Notes: a model not told the origin generated them from the sequence alone. Positions 33,419 to 42,606 are shown, counted from the first letter of the stretch. The stretch: 64,000 bases of DNA from Microtetraspora malaysiensis (GCF_001528665.1 NZ_BBYJ01000021.1:1-64000), one strand, 5' to 3'. Made by a program: numbers and translations.

Positions 33419-34546
33419 CTAGCTGACGCGTCCCTTGGCGGCGGGGGAGAGGTTGTCGCCGCGCAGCCAGGCGGCGATGACGCGGGCGATCCTGGGCCCG
33501 GCCGCGCCGTCCCACAGCGGCGGAAGCTCCCCGCTCGGGGTGCTGGAGCCGTCGGCGAGGGCCTTGTCGGCGGCGGCGGGCAGCCCCGCCGGGGTGACCA
33601 GGCGGTTGGTGCCGTGCGTGACGGTGACCGGCCGCTCGGTGTTCGGCCGTACGGTCAGGCAAGGGACGCCCAGCATGGTGGTCTCCTCCTGCACGCCGCC
33701 CGAGTCGGTCACGACGAGCGCGGCGCCGCGCACCAGTGAGAGGAAGTCCACATAGCCCAGCGGATCGACGATTGAGAGGTTCTCCCGGTTCACCAGCCCG
33801 GCGTCGGCCAGCCGCTGCCGGCCGCGCGGGTGCAGCGGCACCACGACCGGGACCCGCTCGGCGACCGCGAGCACCGCGTCGACCAGCTCACGCGCCGACT
33901 CCGGGTCGTCGACGTTCGCCGGGCGGTGCAGCGTCGCCACCGCGTACCTGCCGGACACGCCGAGCCGTGCCTGCACCGGCGCCGGGTCGAGCTTGGGCAG
34001 CGCGGAGAAGAGACTGTCGATCATCGGGTTGCCGACGAGGTGCACCCGCTCGGGGTCGACGCCCTCGCGGGCGAGGTGCGAGAGGGCTTCCGGTGAGGTG
34101 GCGAACAGGATGTCGCTCAGCGCGTCGGTGACGACGCGGTTCACCTCCTCGGGCATCTCCCGGTCGAAGGAGCGCAGGCCCGCCTCCACGTGCGCGGTCG
34201 GCACGTGCAGCTTGGCGCAGACGAGGATCGCGGCCAGCGTCGAGTTCACGTCGCCGTACACGACGACGAGCGAGGGGTGGTGTTCGAGCACCACGTCTTC
34301 GAGGCCGGTCAGCAGCGCGGCCGTCTGCCGCGCGTGCGACCCGGAGCCGACGCCCAGGTTGGCGATCGGCTCGGGCAGGCCGAGGTCGGCGAAGAACACG
34401 TCCGACATCAGCGCGTCGTAGTGCTGCCCGGTGTGAACGATGCCCTGCCGTACGCCGAGCTCGTCCAGCGCCCGGACGACCGGGGCGGCCTTGACGAAGT
34501 TGGGCCGGGCACCCAACACGTGCAGGACGAGGGGGTTGTCCCTCAT
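33419..34546 (-). CDS. wecB: UDP-N-acetylglucosamine 2-epimerase (non-hydrolysing)
   Basis: A 375-aa GT-B fold epimerase. It has LGARPNFVKAAPVVRAL at the N-terminus, HTGQHYDALMSD, VYGDVNSTLAA, HVEAGLRSFDREMPEE and the C-terminal nucleotide site TDSGGVQEETTMLGVPCLT. It converts UDP-GlcNAc to UDP-ManNAc. Together with the dehydrogenase at 36370-37641 it would supply UDP-ManNAcA for a surface polymer. It is divergent from the GT4 gene across 57 bp, in which a shared bidirectional promoter must sit. Confidence 0.93.
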   Translation of the reverse strand: MRDNPLVLHVLGARPNFVKAAPVVRALDELGVRQGIVHTGQHYDALMSDVFFADLGLPEPIANLGVGSGSHARQTAALLTGLEDVVLEHHPSLVVVYGDVNSTLAAILVCAKLHVPTAHVEAGLRSFDREMPEEVNRVVTDALSDILFATSPEALSHLAREGVDPERVHLVGNPMIDSLFSALPKLDPAPVQARLGVSGRYAVATLHRPANVDDPESARELVDAVLAVAERVPVVVPLHPRGRQRLADAGLVNRENLSIVDPLGYVDFLSLVRGAALVVTDSGGVQEETTMLGVPCLTVRPNTERPVTVTHGTNRLVTPAGLPAAADKALADGSSTPSGELPPLWDGAAGPRIARVIAAWLRGDNLSPAAKGRVS

Positions 34547-34603
34547 TGACCTCGCCTTTCATGGTGGGACTGGGGCAAACGTTGCCTATGGTACGGTCAC
34601 GCC

Positions 34604-36262
34604 GTGGTATCCGAGGCCAAGAAACCCTCCGTGGCAGCCAAGTCGGCAAGGGCCGGGATGGGCGGCCTACTCCGCGGTTTCGTGAAGAATCCGGTGGTCG
34701 TCTCCCGCATCGTGGCGAGCAAGGTGAAGTCCGATCCGATGCGGGTCGCGCAGGCGGCGGCGGACGCGATGCCGCCGGCGGTGCGCCCCATCATCGGCAA
34801 AGTCGCCTGGCCCGCCGCCCGGTACGCCAAAGTCAAGGTGCGCAAGATCGTCCGCAGGATGGCCGACGGCCCCATGGAGGCGGCGAAGATCTACTTCGAC
34901 GCCGGCCGGATGAGCGACGCCGTCAAGGTGCTCAGGCCGCACATGAGGTGGCCGTTCGTCCGCCGCAGGATCGCGTTCTACCAGGGCGAGATGGCCGCGA
35001 TCGGCCCCAACCCGATCCCGCCGAAGCCCCAGGTGATCATGGGGACCCGGCACGAGGGCCGGATCCTCCACATGGTCACCAACGCCCTGCCGTACACGCA
35101 GGCGGGGTACACCGTGCGGACCCATCGCATCGTCACCGCGCAGCGCAAGGCCGGGCTCGACCCGCACGTCGTGACGAGCTGGGGCTGGCCGATGCTCCAG
35201 GGCCACACCGACGCCACGTCGTACGAGGAGATCGACGACATCCCCTACCACCGGCAGCTGCCCAGCGGGGGAGACCTGCCGTTCGAGACCCGAGGGCGGC
35301 TGATCCGCGGTGCCGCCCAGGTGACCGAGCTGGTCAGGAGGCTGCGCCCGCAGGTGCTGCACGCGGCCACCGACCACCGCAACGGCTCGGTCGCGCTCGC
35401 CGTACGCGAGCGGACGAGCACGCCGGTCGTCTACGAGGTGCGCGGCTTCCTTGAGGAGACCTGGGCCTCCAGGGACCCCAAGCGGGTGGGCACCGAGCGC
35501 CACATCATGCAGCGTGAGCGCGAGGCGTTCATCATGAACGAGGCGGACGCGGTCGTGACGCTGGCCGAGACCATGGCGGCCGAGATCGTCGAGCGCGGCG
35601 TGCCGCGCGAGCGGATCCACCTCGCGCCGAACGCGGTGGACGACTCGCTGCTGACCGTCGAGTACGACGGCGCGTCCTTCCGCAGGCAGTACGGCATCGG
35701 CGACAACGAGATCGTCATCGGCTCGGTGTCGAGCATCGTGGCCTACGAGGGGTTCGCCACGCTGCTGGACGCGGCGGCGCTGCTGCGGGACGCCGGCACG
35801 CCGGTCAGGGTCCTGCTGGTCGGCGACGGCGTCGAGCGGCCGAACCTGCTCCAGCAGGTCGAGCGGCTGCGCCTGCGCGACATCGCGATCCTGCCCGGCC
35901 GGGTGGGCCCGGACGAGGCACTCCAGGCCCAGGCGGCGATCGACATCTTCACCTGCCCGCGCGAGGACCTCCGGGTCTGCCGACTTGTTACGCCATTGAA
36001 ACCCGTCGAGGCGATGGCGCTCGGCAAGCCGGTCGTTTTGAGCGATCTGCCCGCGCTTTCCGAACTTGTCGGCGGCGAGGGCGCCGGGATGTTGGTACGC
36101 GCCGGGGATCCCCGCGCGCTCGCCGACGCGGTGGCCGCGCTGCGTGACGATCCGGAGCGCCGCCGCGAGATGGGCGAGGCCGGGAAGGCCGAGGTCGCCG
36201 CAAAACGCACATGGAGCAGCCTCGCCCGGACATACCGCGCGATCTACCAATCTTTGACCTGA
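34604..36262 (+). CDS. Glycosyltransferase family 4 protein
   Basis: The 552-aa product has a basic helical N-terminal extension of about 150 residues (AKKPSVAAKSARAGMGGLLR, KVKVRKIVRR) that is unusual for GT4 enzymes and may bind membrane or partners. Then comes a GT-B transferase: PYTQAGYTVRTHRIVTAQ, then EIVIGSVSSIVAYEGFATLL and the E-x7-E region KPVEAMALGKPVVLSDLPAL. It transfers a sugar from a nucleotide donor, probably in assembly of the same polymer. GTG start. Confidence 0.88.
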   Translation: MVSEAKKPSVAAKSARAGMGGLLRGFVKNPVVVSRIVASKVKSDPMRVAQAAADAMPPAVRPIIGKVAWPAARYAKVKVRKIVRRMADGPMEAAKIYFDAGRMSDAVKVLRPHMRWPFVRRRIAFYQGEMAAIGPNPIPPKPQVIMGTRHEGRILHMVTNALPYTQAGYTVRTHRIVTAQRKAGLDPHVVTSWGWPMLQGHTDATSYEEIDDIPYHRQLPSGGDLPFETRGRLIRGAAQVTELVRRLRPQVLHAATDHRNGSVALAVRERTSTPVVYEVRGFLEETWASRDPKRVGTERHIMQREREAFIMNEADAVVTLAETMAAEIVERGVPRERIHLAPNAVDDSLLTVEYDGASFRRQYGIGDNEIVIGSVSSIVAYEGFATLLDAAALLRDAGTPVRVLLVGDGVERPNLLQQVERLRLRDIAILPGRVGPDEALQAQAAIDIFTCPREDLRVCRLVTPLKPVEAMALGKPVVLSDLPALSELVGGEGAGMLVRAGDPRALADAVAALRDDPERRREMGEAGKAEVAAKRTWSSLARTYRAIYQSLT

Positions 36263-36369
36263 TAATGGAAATGACGGGGACTTCGTATGTGCGGCATCAG
36301 GCACCGTTGGTGTCGACTTGAGATAGCCTTTGCCACCATGAAGTGTTGTTTCCGCCCCCAGGTCGCATC

Positions 36370-37641
36370 GTGAGCGAGCGAACCGGCTTCGACCTCACGG
36401 TCATCGGACTGGGATACGTAGGTATGCCGCTGGCCAAAGAGGCCACGGCGGCGGGCCTGCGGGTGGCCGGTCTGGACGTCGACCCCCGCAAGGTCGAGGC
36501 GCTGAACGCCGGTCAGTCCTACATCGACGACCTGACCGACGCCGACCTCGACGCGATGCTGGCCGGTGGGTTCACCGCCACCCTGGACGCCTCGGTGCTG
36601 GCCGAGTCGCGCACGATCGTCATCTGCGTGCCCACGCCGCTGGACGAGGACCACCGCCCCGACCTGTCGGCCGTCGAGGGCGCGACGCGTGCCGTCGCCC
36701 AGCACCTGCGGCCCGGCACCCTGGTCGTGCTGGAGTCCACCACCTGGCCCGGCACCACCGACGAGGTCGCGCGGCCGATCCTGGAGAGCGCCGGGCTCGC
36801 CGCCGGCACGGACTTCCACCTCGCCTTCTCGCCCGAGCGCATCGACCCGGGCAACACCAAGTACGGCCTGCGCAACACGCCCAAGGTGGTCGGCGGCTAC
36901 ACCGTCGCCTGCCGCGACCGCGCCGTCGCCTTCTACAGCCAGTTCGTGGAGTGGGTCGTCCCCGTCAGCGGCACCCGCGAGGCCGAGATGGCCAAGCTGC
37001 TGGAGAACACCTACCGTCACGTCAACATCGCCCTCGTCAACGAGATGGCGATCTTCTGTGACGAGCTCGGGGTCAACCTGTGGGAGGCCATCGAGGCCGC
37101 CTCCACGAAGCCGTTCGGCTTCCAGAAGTTCCTGCCCGGCCCCGGTGTCGGCGGGCACTGCATCCCGGTCGATCCGTCGTACCTCTCCTACACGGTCCGC
37201 AAGCTCGGCTACCCCTTCCGGTTCGTCGAGCTGGCCCAGGAGATCAACGAGCGGATGCCGTCGTACGTCGTGGCCCGCGCGCAGCGGCTGCTCAACCGCG
37301 CCCGCAAGCCGGTGAACGGCTCCCGGGTGCTGCTGCTCGGCGTCACCTACAAGCCCGACATCGCCGACGAGCGGGAGACCCCCGCCGTGCCCGTCGCCGA
37401 GGCGCTCCTCGAACTCGGCGCCGAGATCGTGTTCTGCGATCCGCACGTCAAGGAGTGGGCGGTCAAGGGCAACCAGATTCCCCGGGCGGACGACCTGGCC
37501 GCGGCGGTGGCCGACGCCGACGTCACGCTGCTGCTGCAGCAGCACTCGGCGTTCGACCTCGGCGTGGTGGAGGAACGGGCCCAGCTTGTGCTCGATACTC
37601 GCGGCGTTCTGGCCACGAGCGATCGCGTCGAGCGACTGTAG
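36370..37641 (+). CDS. wecC: UDP-sugar dehydrogenase (UDP-ManNAc dehydrogenase type)
   Basis: A 423-aa nucleotide-sugar dehydrogenase. The Rossmann motif is VIGLGYVGMPLAKEA, the central helix is AEMAKLLENTYRHVNIALVN, the catalytic Cys is in GPGVGGHCIPVDPSY, and the C-terminal nucleotide domain has GVTYKPDIADERETPAVPV. The UDP-ManNAc to UDP-ManNAcA reaction is inferred from family and from wecB nearby; UDP-Glc dehydrogenase is the alternative. GTG 36370 gives the usual N-terminus; GTG 36343 is possible. Confidence 0.87.
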   Translation: MSERTGFDLTVIGLGYVGMPLAKEATAAGLRVAGLDVDPRKVEALNAGQSYIDDLTDADLDAMLAGGFTATLDASVLAESRTIVICVPTPLDEDHRPDLSAVEGATRAVAQHLRPGTLVVLESTTWPGTTDEVARPILESAGLAAGTDFHLAFSPERIDPGNTKYGLRNTPKVVGGYTVACRDRAVAFYSQFVEWVVPVSGTREAEMAKLLENTYRHVNIALVNEMAIFCDELGVNLWEAIEAASTKPFGFQKFLPGPGVGGHCIPVDPSYLSYTVRKLGYPFRFVELAQEINERMPSYVVARAQRLLNRARKPVNGSRVLLLGVTYKPDIADERETPAVPVAEALLELGAEIVFCDPHVKEWAVKGNQIPRADDLAAAVADADVTLLLQQHSAFDLGVVEERAQLVLDTRGVLATSDRVERL

Positions 37642-37653
37642 GAGGGTCCGCGC

Positions 37654-38742
37654 GTGCACGTGCTCGTCATGACGGTGGTGCATCACCCCGAGGACGCCCG
37701 GATCCTGCACCGCCAGATCCGCGCGCTCGTCGACGCCGGTCATGAGGTCACGTATGCCGCGCCGTACTCTGCGCGCGGGGTCGTCCCACGGTCCTGGGTC
37801 AACGGGGTGGATCTGCCGCGCGCCGCCGAGCGGCGCAGGTTCACGGCGGTCCGGGCCGCCCGCAAGCTGTTCAAGAGCATGCGAGACAAGATCGACCTCG
37901 CGCTCATCCACGACCCGGAGCTGCTGCTCGCCGTCGTCGGCGTACGCGGCCGCCCGCCGGTCGTCTGGGACGTCCACGAGGACACCCCGGCCACACTCTC
38001 CCTGAAGCCGTGGCTGCCCGCGTTCTTACGTCCGCCCACCCGGTTCCTGGCCCGGATGCTCGAAGGGGCCGCGGAACGCCGCCTGCGCCTGCTGCTCGCC
38101 GAGACGGCCTACGCGGGACGCTTCAAGCAGACGCACCTCGTCGTGCCCAACGAGACCTGGGTGCCCGACACCGTCAGCGCCCCCGGGGACGACCGGGTGG
38201 TCTACCTCGGCTGGCTGTCCGAGGCGCGCGGTGTACGCGAGGCCGTCGAGGTGGGCCGGCTGCTCCAGCCGTACCGGGTGGTCGTCGAGCTCATCGGCTA
38301 CGCCGACCCGCAGAGCCGTCCGCTGCTGAACCAGGCGGTCGCCGAGGGCGTGCTCGAATGGCGCGACTTCATGCCCAACGACGAGGCGCTCAAGCGGCTG
38401 GACGGCGCGCTCGCCGGCCTCTCGCTCCTGCACGACGAGCCCAACTACCGGCACTCCATGCCCACCAAGATCGTGGAGTACATGGCGCACGGCATCCCCG
38501 TGATCACCACGCCGTCCCCGCGCGCGGTCGATCTGGTCGAGCGCTACCGCTCCGGCCTCGTCGTCCCGTGGCAGGACCCGCAGGCGGTGGCCCGGGCCGT
38601 CCTCTTCCTCCGGGACAACGCGGCGGAGCGGCACGCCATCGGCGGCCGCGGCTACACGGCCGCGCGGGCCAACCATCACTGGCCGAACTCCGCCCGCCGC
38701 TTCGTCACCCAGCTCGAAGAGTGGGCGGGCGTCCGGCGCTGA
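37654..38742 (+). CDS. GT4-like glycosyltransferase
   Basis: A 362-aa GT-B protein. N-terminal TVVHHPEDARILHRQIRALV, then LALIHDPELLLAVVG and VWDVHEDTPATLS, and in the C-terminal half RVVYLGWLSEARGVREAVEV, the donor site HSMPTKIVEYMAHGIPVIT and SGLVVPWQDPQAVARAV. It follows the dehydrogenase by 12 bp and is surely co-transcribed. It likely adds one residue of the surface polymer made by this cluster. Confidence 0.88.
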   Translation: MHVLVMTVVHHPEDARILHRQIRALVDAGHEVTYAAPYSARGVVPRSWVNGVDLPRAAERRRFTAVRAARKLFKSMRDKIDLALIHDPELLLAVVGVRGRPPVVWDVHEDTPATLSLKPWLPAFLRPPTRFLARMLEGAAERRLRLLLAETAYAGRFKQTHLVVPNETWVPDTVSAPGDDRVVYLGWLSEARGVREAVEVGRLLQPYRVVVELIGYADPQSRPLLNQAVAEGVLEWRDFMPNDEALKRLDGALAGLSLLHDEPNYRHSMPTKIVEYMAHGIPVITTPSPRAVDLVERYRSGLVVPWQDPQAVARAVLFLRDNAAERHAIGGRGYTAARANHHWPNSARRFVTQLEEWAGVRR

Positions 38743-38787
38743 CCGTCCCCGCCGACGGGCGGATTCGATTTATCCGGTCCTGAAACG

Positions 38788-40650
38788 ATGGGCGGTAGTG
38801 TCCTGAAGGTGCGCTGGCTCACATTGCTCCTGGGCGTCGCGATTCTCGCCGGTGTCGCCTCCGTAGTGATCGTCATGCGGCACGACCAGCCCTCCTCCAA
38901 GGTCGCCGGAGTCGGCCGCACCACGCCCGCGACACCGCCGGGCTCCCCGGGACCGCTCACCCCGACGGCCAGCGCGTTCACCGACCCCTGCGGCACGTTC
39001 GACACCACGACACCCGCGCCGTACGCGGTGAGCGGGTACTGGCTCGTGCCGACGGCAGACCGCTGCACCTGGCGGCGCCAGCTTCAGGCCATCCACAAGG
39101 TCGGCGGCGACACCGTGGTCCGGCTCGGCTTCGGCCTGTCGCCGCGCCAGGTGAACTACCAGACCGGCGAAATCAAGGACAAGAACGGTGAGGGCCCCGA
39201 CACGCGGTACGCCACCTGCGTGGAGGACGGCGTCCCCTGCGTGAAGGCGGCCGAGAAGGACCTGCAGGCGGCCAACCCCGGCAACCGGATCACCTGGACG
39301 TACGTCTACCGCACCGACGAGCAGTACGGCGACGGGATCTTCCGCTGCCCCACGATGGAACGGAAGATCGTCGTCGGCAAGTCCGTGTTCTACCGGCTGG
39401 TCGCCCCCGATGACGGTTCCGACGACGCGACCTGCGACTTCTCGTCCAAGGGGCGCAACTATCACGTGATCATCGTGTCGGCCGGAGCCGAGGACAGCCT
39501 GACCGAGTTGCTGGACCTCGGAGACCAGTTCGGCATCCAGGTCTTCCCCGCGCTGCCGCTCGCCCCGCGCGACCCCGCCAACAGCACCCGGGCCGACCCG
39601 CGCCACATCGGCACGCTGACCACCCTCACCCGGCGCATCGTGCAGGACTACGGCGCCCGGTTCGCCGACCGGCAGTCACTCGGCGGCGTCTACCAGCCGT
39701 TCGAACTGCAACTTCGCGACTGGCCCGACCCGTCCAAGGTCCAGACCCTCACGGTCTACGCCGAGCAGCACCGCATCGTCGAGCAGGAGCTGCCGGGCAA
39801 GCCCATCCTGATCAGCCCGTACATCGACGGCCGCCGCAACCAGAAGTTCACCGCCACGCCGAAGCAGGTGGCCCAGGGCTTCAAGGACCTCGCCAAGACC
39901 GGCGTGGAGATCATCGCCCCGCAGGACGGACGGGGCACCGGCAAGGTCGGCCTCTTCTGGCCCAACTGGAAGAACAAGCAGGTCGACGACCAGCTCAAGA
40001 TCGTTAACGGCGTGGGCGACAGCACGTACGCGGCCGCGTACTACGGCGGCACGCGCGACTACTACCGGGAGATGGCGCAGGCGAGGGAGGAACTCGCCTC
40101 CGAAGGCGTACAGGTTCAGCTCTGGGCCAACGTGGAGGCGTTCGAGCCGTCCACGCCGGAGCAGTCGGGCACCCCGAAGTGCGGCAGCCAGGTCCGCAGC
40201 CGTACCACCAAGCCCCGCCTCGACACCCAGGTGACGCTGGCCGGCCCGTACGTGTCGAAAGTCATCTCGTACATGTGGAGCGACTTCTTCACCTGCGGCT
40301 CGCCGTCGCTGTCCGAGGAGATCATCCAGGACTGGGACCGCCCGATCGCCGTCCAGGCGGTCCGGCAGGCCCGGCAGATCCAGGAGGGTCTGGAGGTCCG
40401 CGGCTACCACCTCGCCTCGGCCAAGCTCACGCTGAGCTGGCCCGGCATCGACACCCCTCGGGTCGTCGACTCGGCCTCGGTCGGCTGGCACGACACCACC
40501 CCGATCGAGAACCTCCCGTACGGAATCGAGAAGGTCTGGATCCCGGTCGACTGGGCGACGGTGCCGGCGGACGTGTGGGTCCGCGTCGAGGTGAGCTCCC
40601 CTGACGGCCGCAAGGCCGCCGAGCCCGTCTACTACAAGAACGCCGGCTGA
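38788..40650 (+). CDS. Membrane-anchored DUF4434-like (TIM-barrel glycosidase-like) protein
   Basis: A 620-aa protein. An N-terminal signal anchor (LTLLLGVAILAGVASVVIVM, residues 11-30) is followed by a Pro/Thr/Ser linker and a large exported domain starting FTDPCGTFDTTTPAPYAVSG. Segments GGVYQPFELQLRDW, PILISPYIDGRRN, GVEIIAPQDGRGTGKVG and WANVEAFEP resemble strands of DUF4434 TIM barrels with acidic residues at strand ends. Glycan processing or binding outside the cell is inferred from the fold and the neighbouring glycosyltransferases. Confidence 0.7.
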   Translation: MGGSVLKVRWLTLLLGVAILAGVASVVIVMRHDQPSSKVAGVGRTTPATPPGSPGPLTPTASAFTDPCGTFDTTTPAPYAVSGYWLVPTADRCTWRRQLQAIHKVGGDTVVRLGFGLSPRQVNYQTGEIKDKNGEGPDTRYATCVEDGVPCVKAAEKDLQAANPGNRITWTYVYRTDEQYGDGIFRCPTMERKIVVGKSVFYRLVAPDDGSDDATCDFSSKGRNYHVIIVSAGAEDSLTELLDLGDQFGIQVFPALPLAPRDPANSTRADPRHIGTLTTLTRRIVQDYGARFADRQSLGGVYQPFELQLRDWPDPSKVQTLTVYAEQHRIVEQELPGKPILISPYIDGRRNQKFTATPKQVAQGFKDLAKTGVEIIAPQDGRGTGKVGLFWPNWKNKQVDDQLKIVNGVGDSTYAAAYYGGTRDYYREMAQAREELASEGVQVQLWANVEAFEPSTPEQSGTPKCGSQVRSRTTKPRLDTQVTLAGPYVSKVISYMWSDFFTCGSPSLSEEIIQDWDRPIAVQAVRQARQIQEGLEVRGYHLASAKLTLSWPGIDTPRVVDSASVGWHDTTPIENLPYGIEKVWIPVDWATVPADVWVRVEVSSPDGRKAAEPVYYKNAG

Positions 40651-40704
40651 GGCCGGGCCCCGCCGCACCGCCCGGTCCGTGTGGCGCCGTCCGGAAGCTC
40701 CGGT

Positions 40705-40734
40705 CCGCTCTCTCGCCTGTCGTGAGGGCGGCCG
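40705..40734 (+). repeat. 30-bp direct repeat, copy 1
   Basis: Identical over 30 bp to 41751-41780 (core TCTCGCCTGTCGTGAGGG). The two copies flank a 1.0-kb two-gene module. Copy 1 lies about 80 bp before the first gene of the module. Confidence 0.9.
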
Positions 40735-40818
40735 TTGTCTCTGGTGGTTTCGGGCTGTGAGGGGGTGTATTCCCCGGACCCTCGGAGGTCGCTGGCATGG
40801 TGGATTAACGTGAGACCC

Positions 40819-41205
40819 ATGAGGGGCGAATATCGGGCCGCTTCCATGGCCGTGCTCGCGAACTGGTTGGCTCACCACTCCGATGAGGAAACGCGCTGGC
40901 GCCTGGTCGCCGAGTTCCTTGAGGAGTACCGGCACGAGTCGCCGGTGACGAGACTCGTTTTGTTGGCGACGGAACCGTCAGACGTGGGAGATCCCCGATG
41001 GGATGTCTTCCTTGCGGCTCTCGCCGAGTATCTCGCTGCGAAGGATGGGCATGCGGGTCCTCCTTGGGCCGAGTCACGGAGACTTCGTCAGTTCTGGTTC
41101 CCGTTCAACACCCCCGCTGCCCGGGTGGACGCCTTCGTTCATGCGCCGGCTTCGTTCCGCCGCCGTGGAGTGTTCATCCACCCACAGGAGCTGGAAGTGG
41201 CATGA
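40819..41205 (+). CDS. Putative partner of a DUF6036-type nucleotidyltransferase (TA-like pair)
   Basis: The 128-aa product begins MRGEYRAASMAVLANWLAHH (ATG 40819; GTG 40810 is an alternative). It is helical with Trp/Arg-rich segments (ESRRLRQFWFPFNTPAAR, then FVHAPASFRRRGVFIHPQEL). No domain is recognised. Its TGA overlaps the ATG of the nucleotidyltransferase (ATGA), which is the usual layout of such pairs. A toxin-antitoxin-like role is inferred from the pairing and from the flanking direct repeats only. Confidence 0.6.
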   Translation: MRGEYRAASMAVLANWLAHHSDEETRWRLVAEFLEEYRHESPVTRLVLLATEPSDVGDPRWDVFLAALAEYLAAKDGHAGPPWAESRRLRQFWFPFNTPAARVDAFVHAPASFRRRGVFIHPQELEVA

Positions 41206-41728
41206 CCAGTGATTCTCCCCTTCTCGACCGGTCCGCGATCGAGAACGCCTTCAAACGTCTCGGTGATCGCCTCGCGCGTCGTGGAGTCGTCGCCGATCTC
41301 TATGTCTTCGGCGGCGCAGCGATGGCGTTGGCCTACGATGCTCGTCGATCCACTCGGGACATCGACGCTGTCTTCGAGCCGCATGGCATCGTTCTGGACG
41401 AAGCCCGAGCGGTCGCATCCGAGCTCGGTCTGCCGCCATGGTGGCTCAACGAACAGGCCAGCGCGTGGCCCCCAGAGGGGATGACTCGGCACAACGGGTC
41501 TTCGATCATCCGGGACTGCGCGTGTCCGCGGCATCGCAGGAGCATCTGCTCGCGATGAAGGTCCTGGCGGCTCGCCGACGGGATGCCGGTGACATTCGTG
41601 CTCTCGTCGAGCGTTTGGAACTCGGCTCGGCTGGCGATGTCCTCAGGCTGTGTGCCGAGATCTTCCCTGACGAACCCGTTCCAGACAGGGCTCGTCTCAT
41701 ATTGGAGGACCTGTTCGGGGAAGGCTGA
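41202..41728 (+). pseudogene. Nucleotidyltransferase (DUF6036-type), frameshifted
   Basis: The first frame from ATG 41202 reads DRSAIENAFKRLGDRLARRG, then VFGGAAMALAYDARRSTRDI, where GG-AMAL...RRSTRDID is the nucleotidyltransferase active-site signature, and WWLNEQASA. After about 41465 coding continues one frame over: VFDHPGLRVSAASQEHLLAM, then KVLAARRRDAGDIRALVERL and ends ARLILEDLFGEG at 41728. One additional base near GTGGCCCCC would rejoin the halves. The catalytic motif is intact but the protein as sequenced is truncated at 41558. Confidence 0.75.
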
Positions 41729-41750
41729 GGCCATTCGCTTCCGCGGTTCT

Positions 41751-41780
41751 CCGCTCTCTCGCCTGTCGTGAGGGCGGCCG
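41751..41780 (+). repeat. 30-bp direct repeat, copy 2
   Basis: Identical to 40705-40734. It begins 23 bp after the nucleotidyltransferase stop and 73 bp before the NUDIX gene start, so the module between the copies is almost exactly bounded by them. Confidence 0.9.
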
Positions 41781-41853
41781 CGTCTGATCCGGGGCATCTC
41801 AGTGATCGAATCGAGGGATACCGGGGTGGGTGCGTTCAGGTAGCGTTCTGTAC

Positions 41854-42510
41854 ATGATCCCGCGTATCCCCGTCAGCGTGGATCTCGTCGTGCTCACGGT
41901 GAGGTCGCAGGCGCTCTGCGCGCTGGTCTGGCGGCGGGACAGGCCCCCGTACGAAGGGTGCTGGGCGCTGTCCGGGGGGTTCATCCAGCTCGACGAGGAC
42001 CTTCCGGCCGCCGCCGCCCGGGTGCTCGCGGAGCGCGCCGGACTTCCGGGCGCCCCCGTCCATCTGGAGCAGCTCCAGACGTACGGATATCCGGACCGCG
42101 ACCCCCGGCAGCGCGTGGTCAGCGTGGCCTATCTGGGGCTCGCGCCCGATCTGCCGGCCTCGACCGAGGCGCACATGAGCTGGCAGTCGGTCGACTCGCT
42201 GACCCGCATGGCGTTCGACCACCGGCGCATCATGCTCGACGGCATCGAGCGGGCCAGGGCCAAGCTGGAGTACAGCCCGCTGGGCGCCGCGTTCTGCCCG
42301 CCGCAGTTCACGGTGGCGGAGCTGCGCCGCGTGTACGAGATCGTGTGGGGCAGGCCCCTGGATCCGCGCAACTTCCACCGCAAGGTCACCAAGACCGAGG
42401 GCTTCCTGATCCCCACGGGCGAGACCACCACCCGTGACGGGGGACGTCCGGCGATGCTCTACCGGCGCGGCCCCGCCCTCGTCCTGCACCCGCCGATGCT
42501 CCGCATCTAG
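41854..42510 (+). CDS. NUDIX-fold regulator (NrtR-like)
   Basis: A 218-aa protein. The N-terminal NUDIX domain has a degenerate box (GGFIQLDEDLPAAAARVLAE, then RAGL), missing the REUxEE core needed for hydrolysis. The C-terminal winged helix is FTVAELRRVYEIVWGRPLDP followed by NFHRKVTKTEGFL. This matches NrtR-type repressors, which sense ADP-ribose or related nucleotides and control NAD metabolism or sugar genes. Targets are not evident here. ATG 41854 is chosen over an upstream in-frame start at 41830. Confidence 0.85.
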   Translation: MIPRIPVSVDLVVLTVRSQALCALVWRRDRPPYEGCWALSGGFIQLDEDLPAAAARVLAERAGLPGAPVHLEQLQTYGYPDRDPRQRVVSVAYLGLAPDLPASTEAHMSWQSVDSLTRMAFDHRRIMLDGIERARAKLEYSPLGAAFCPPQFTVAELRRVYEIVWGRPLDPRNFHRKVTKTEGFLIPTGETTTRDGGRPAMLYRRGPALVLHPPMLRI

Positions 42511-42525
42511 TAGATGCGCCGCATC
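42495..42525 (+). terminator. Nested inverted repeat over the NUDIX stop codon
   Basis: CGCATCTA-G-TAGATGCG (42502-42518) is perfect and is framed by GATGC (42495-42499) and GCATC (42521-42525). The stop TAG lies in the centre. It is a probable terminator or mRNA 3'-end structure. Confidence 0.5.
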
Positions 42526-42606
42526 AGCTTGGGTTTGCCCTGTTTCGTGGGGGCATGCCGATCAAGGTCCCACCACTGGTCGGCGTGATCGCTTCACACT
42601 CTGCGT

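Noticed and set aside
34667-36304. 545-codon minus-strand frame opposite the GT4 gene
   Set aside because: The plus strand has all glycosyltransferase motifs; the antisense translation is low-complexity.
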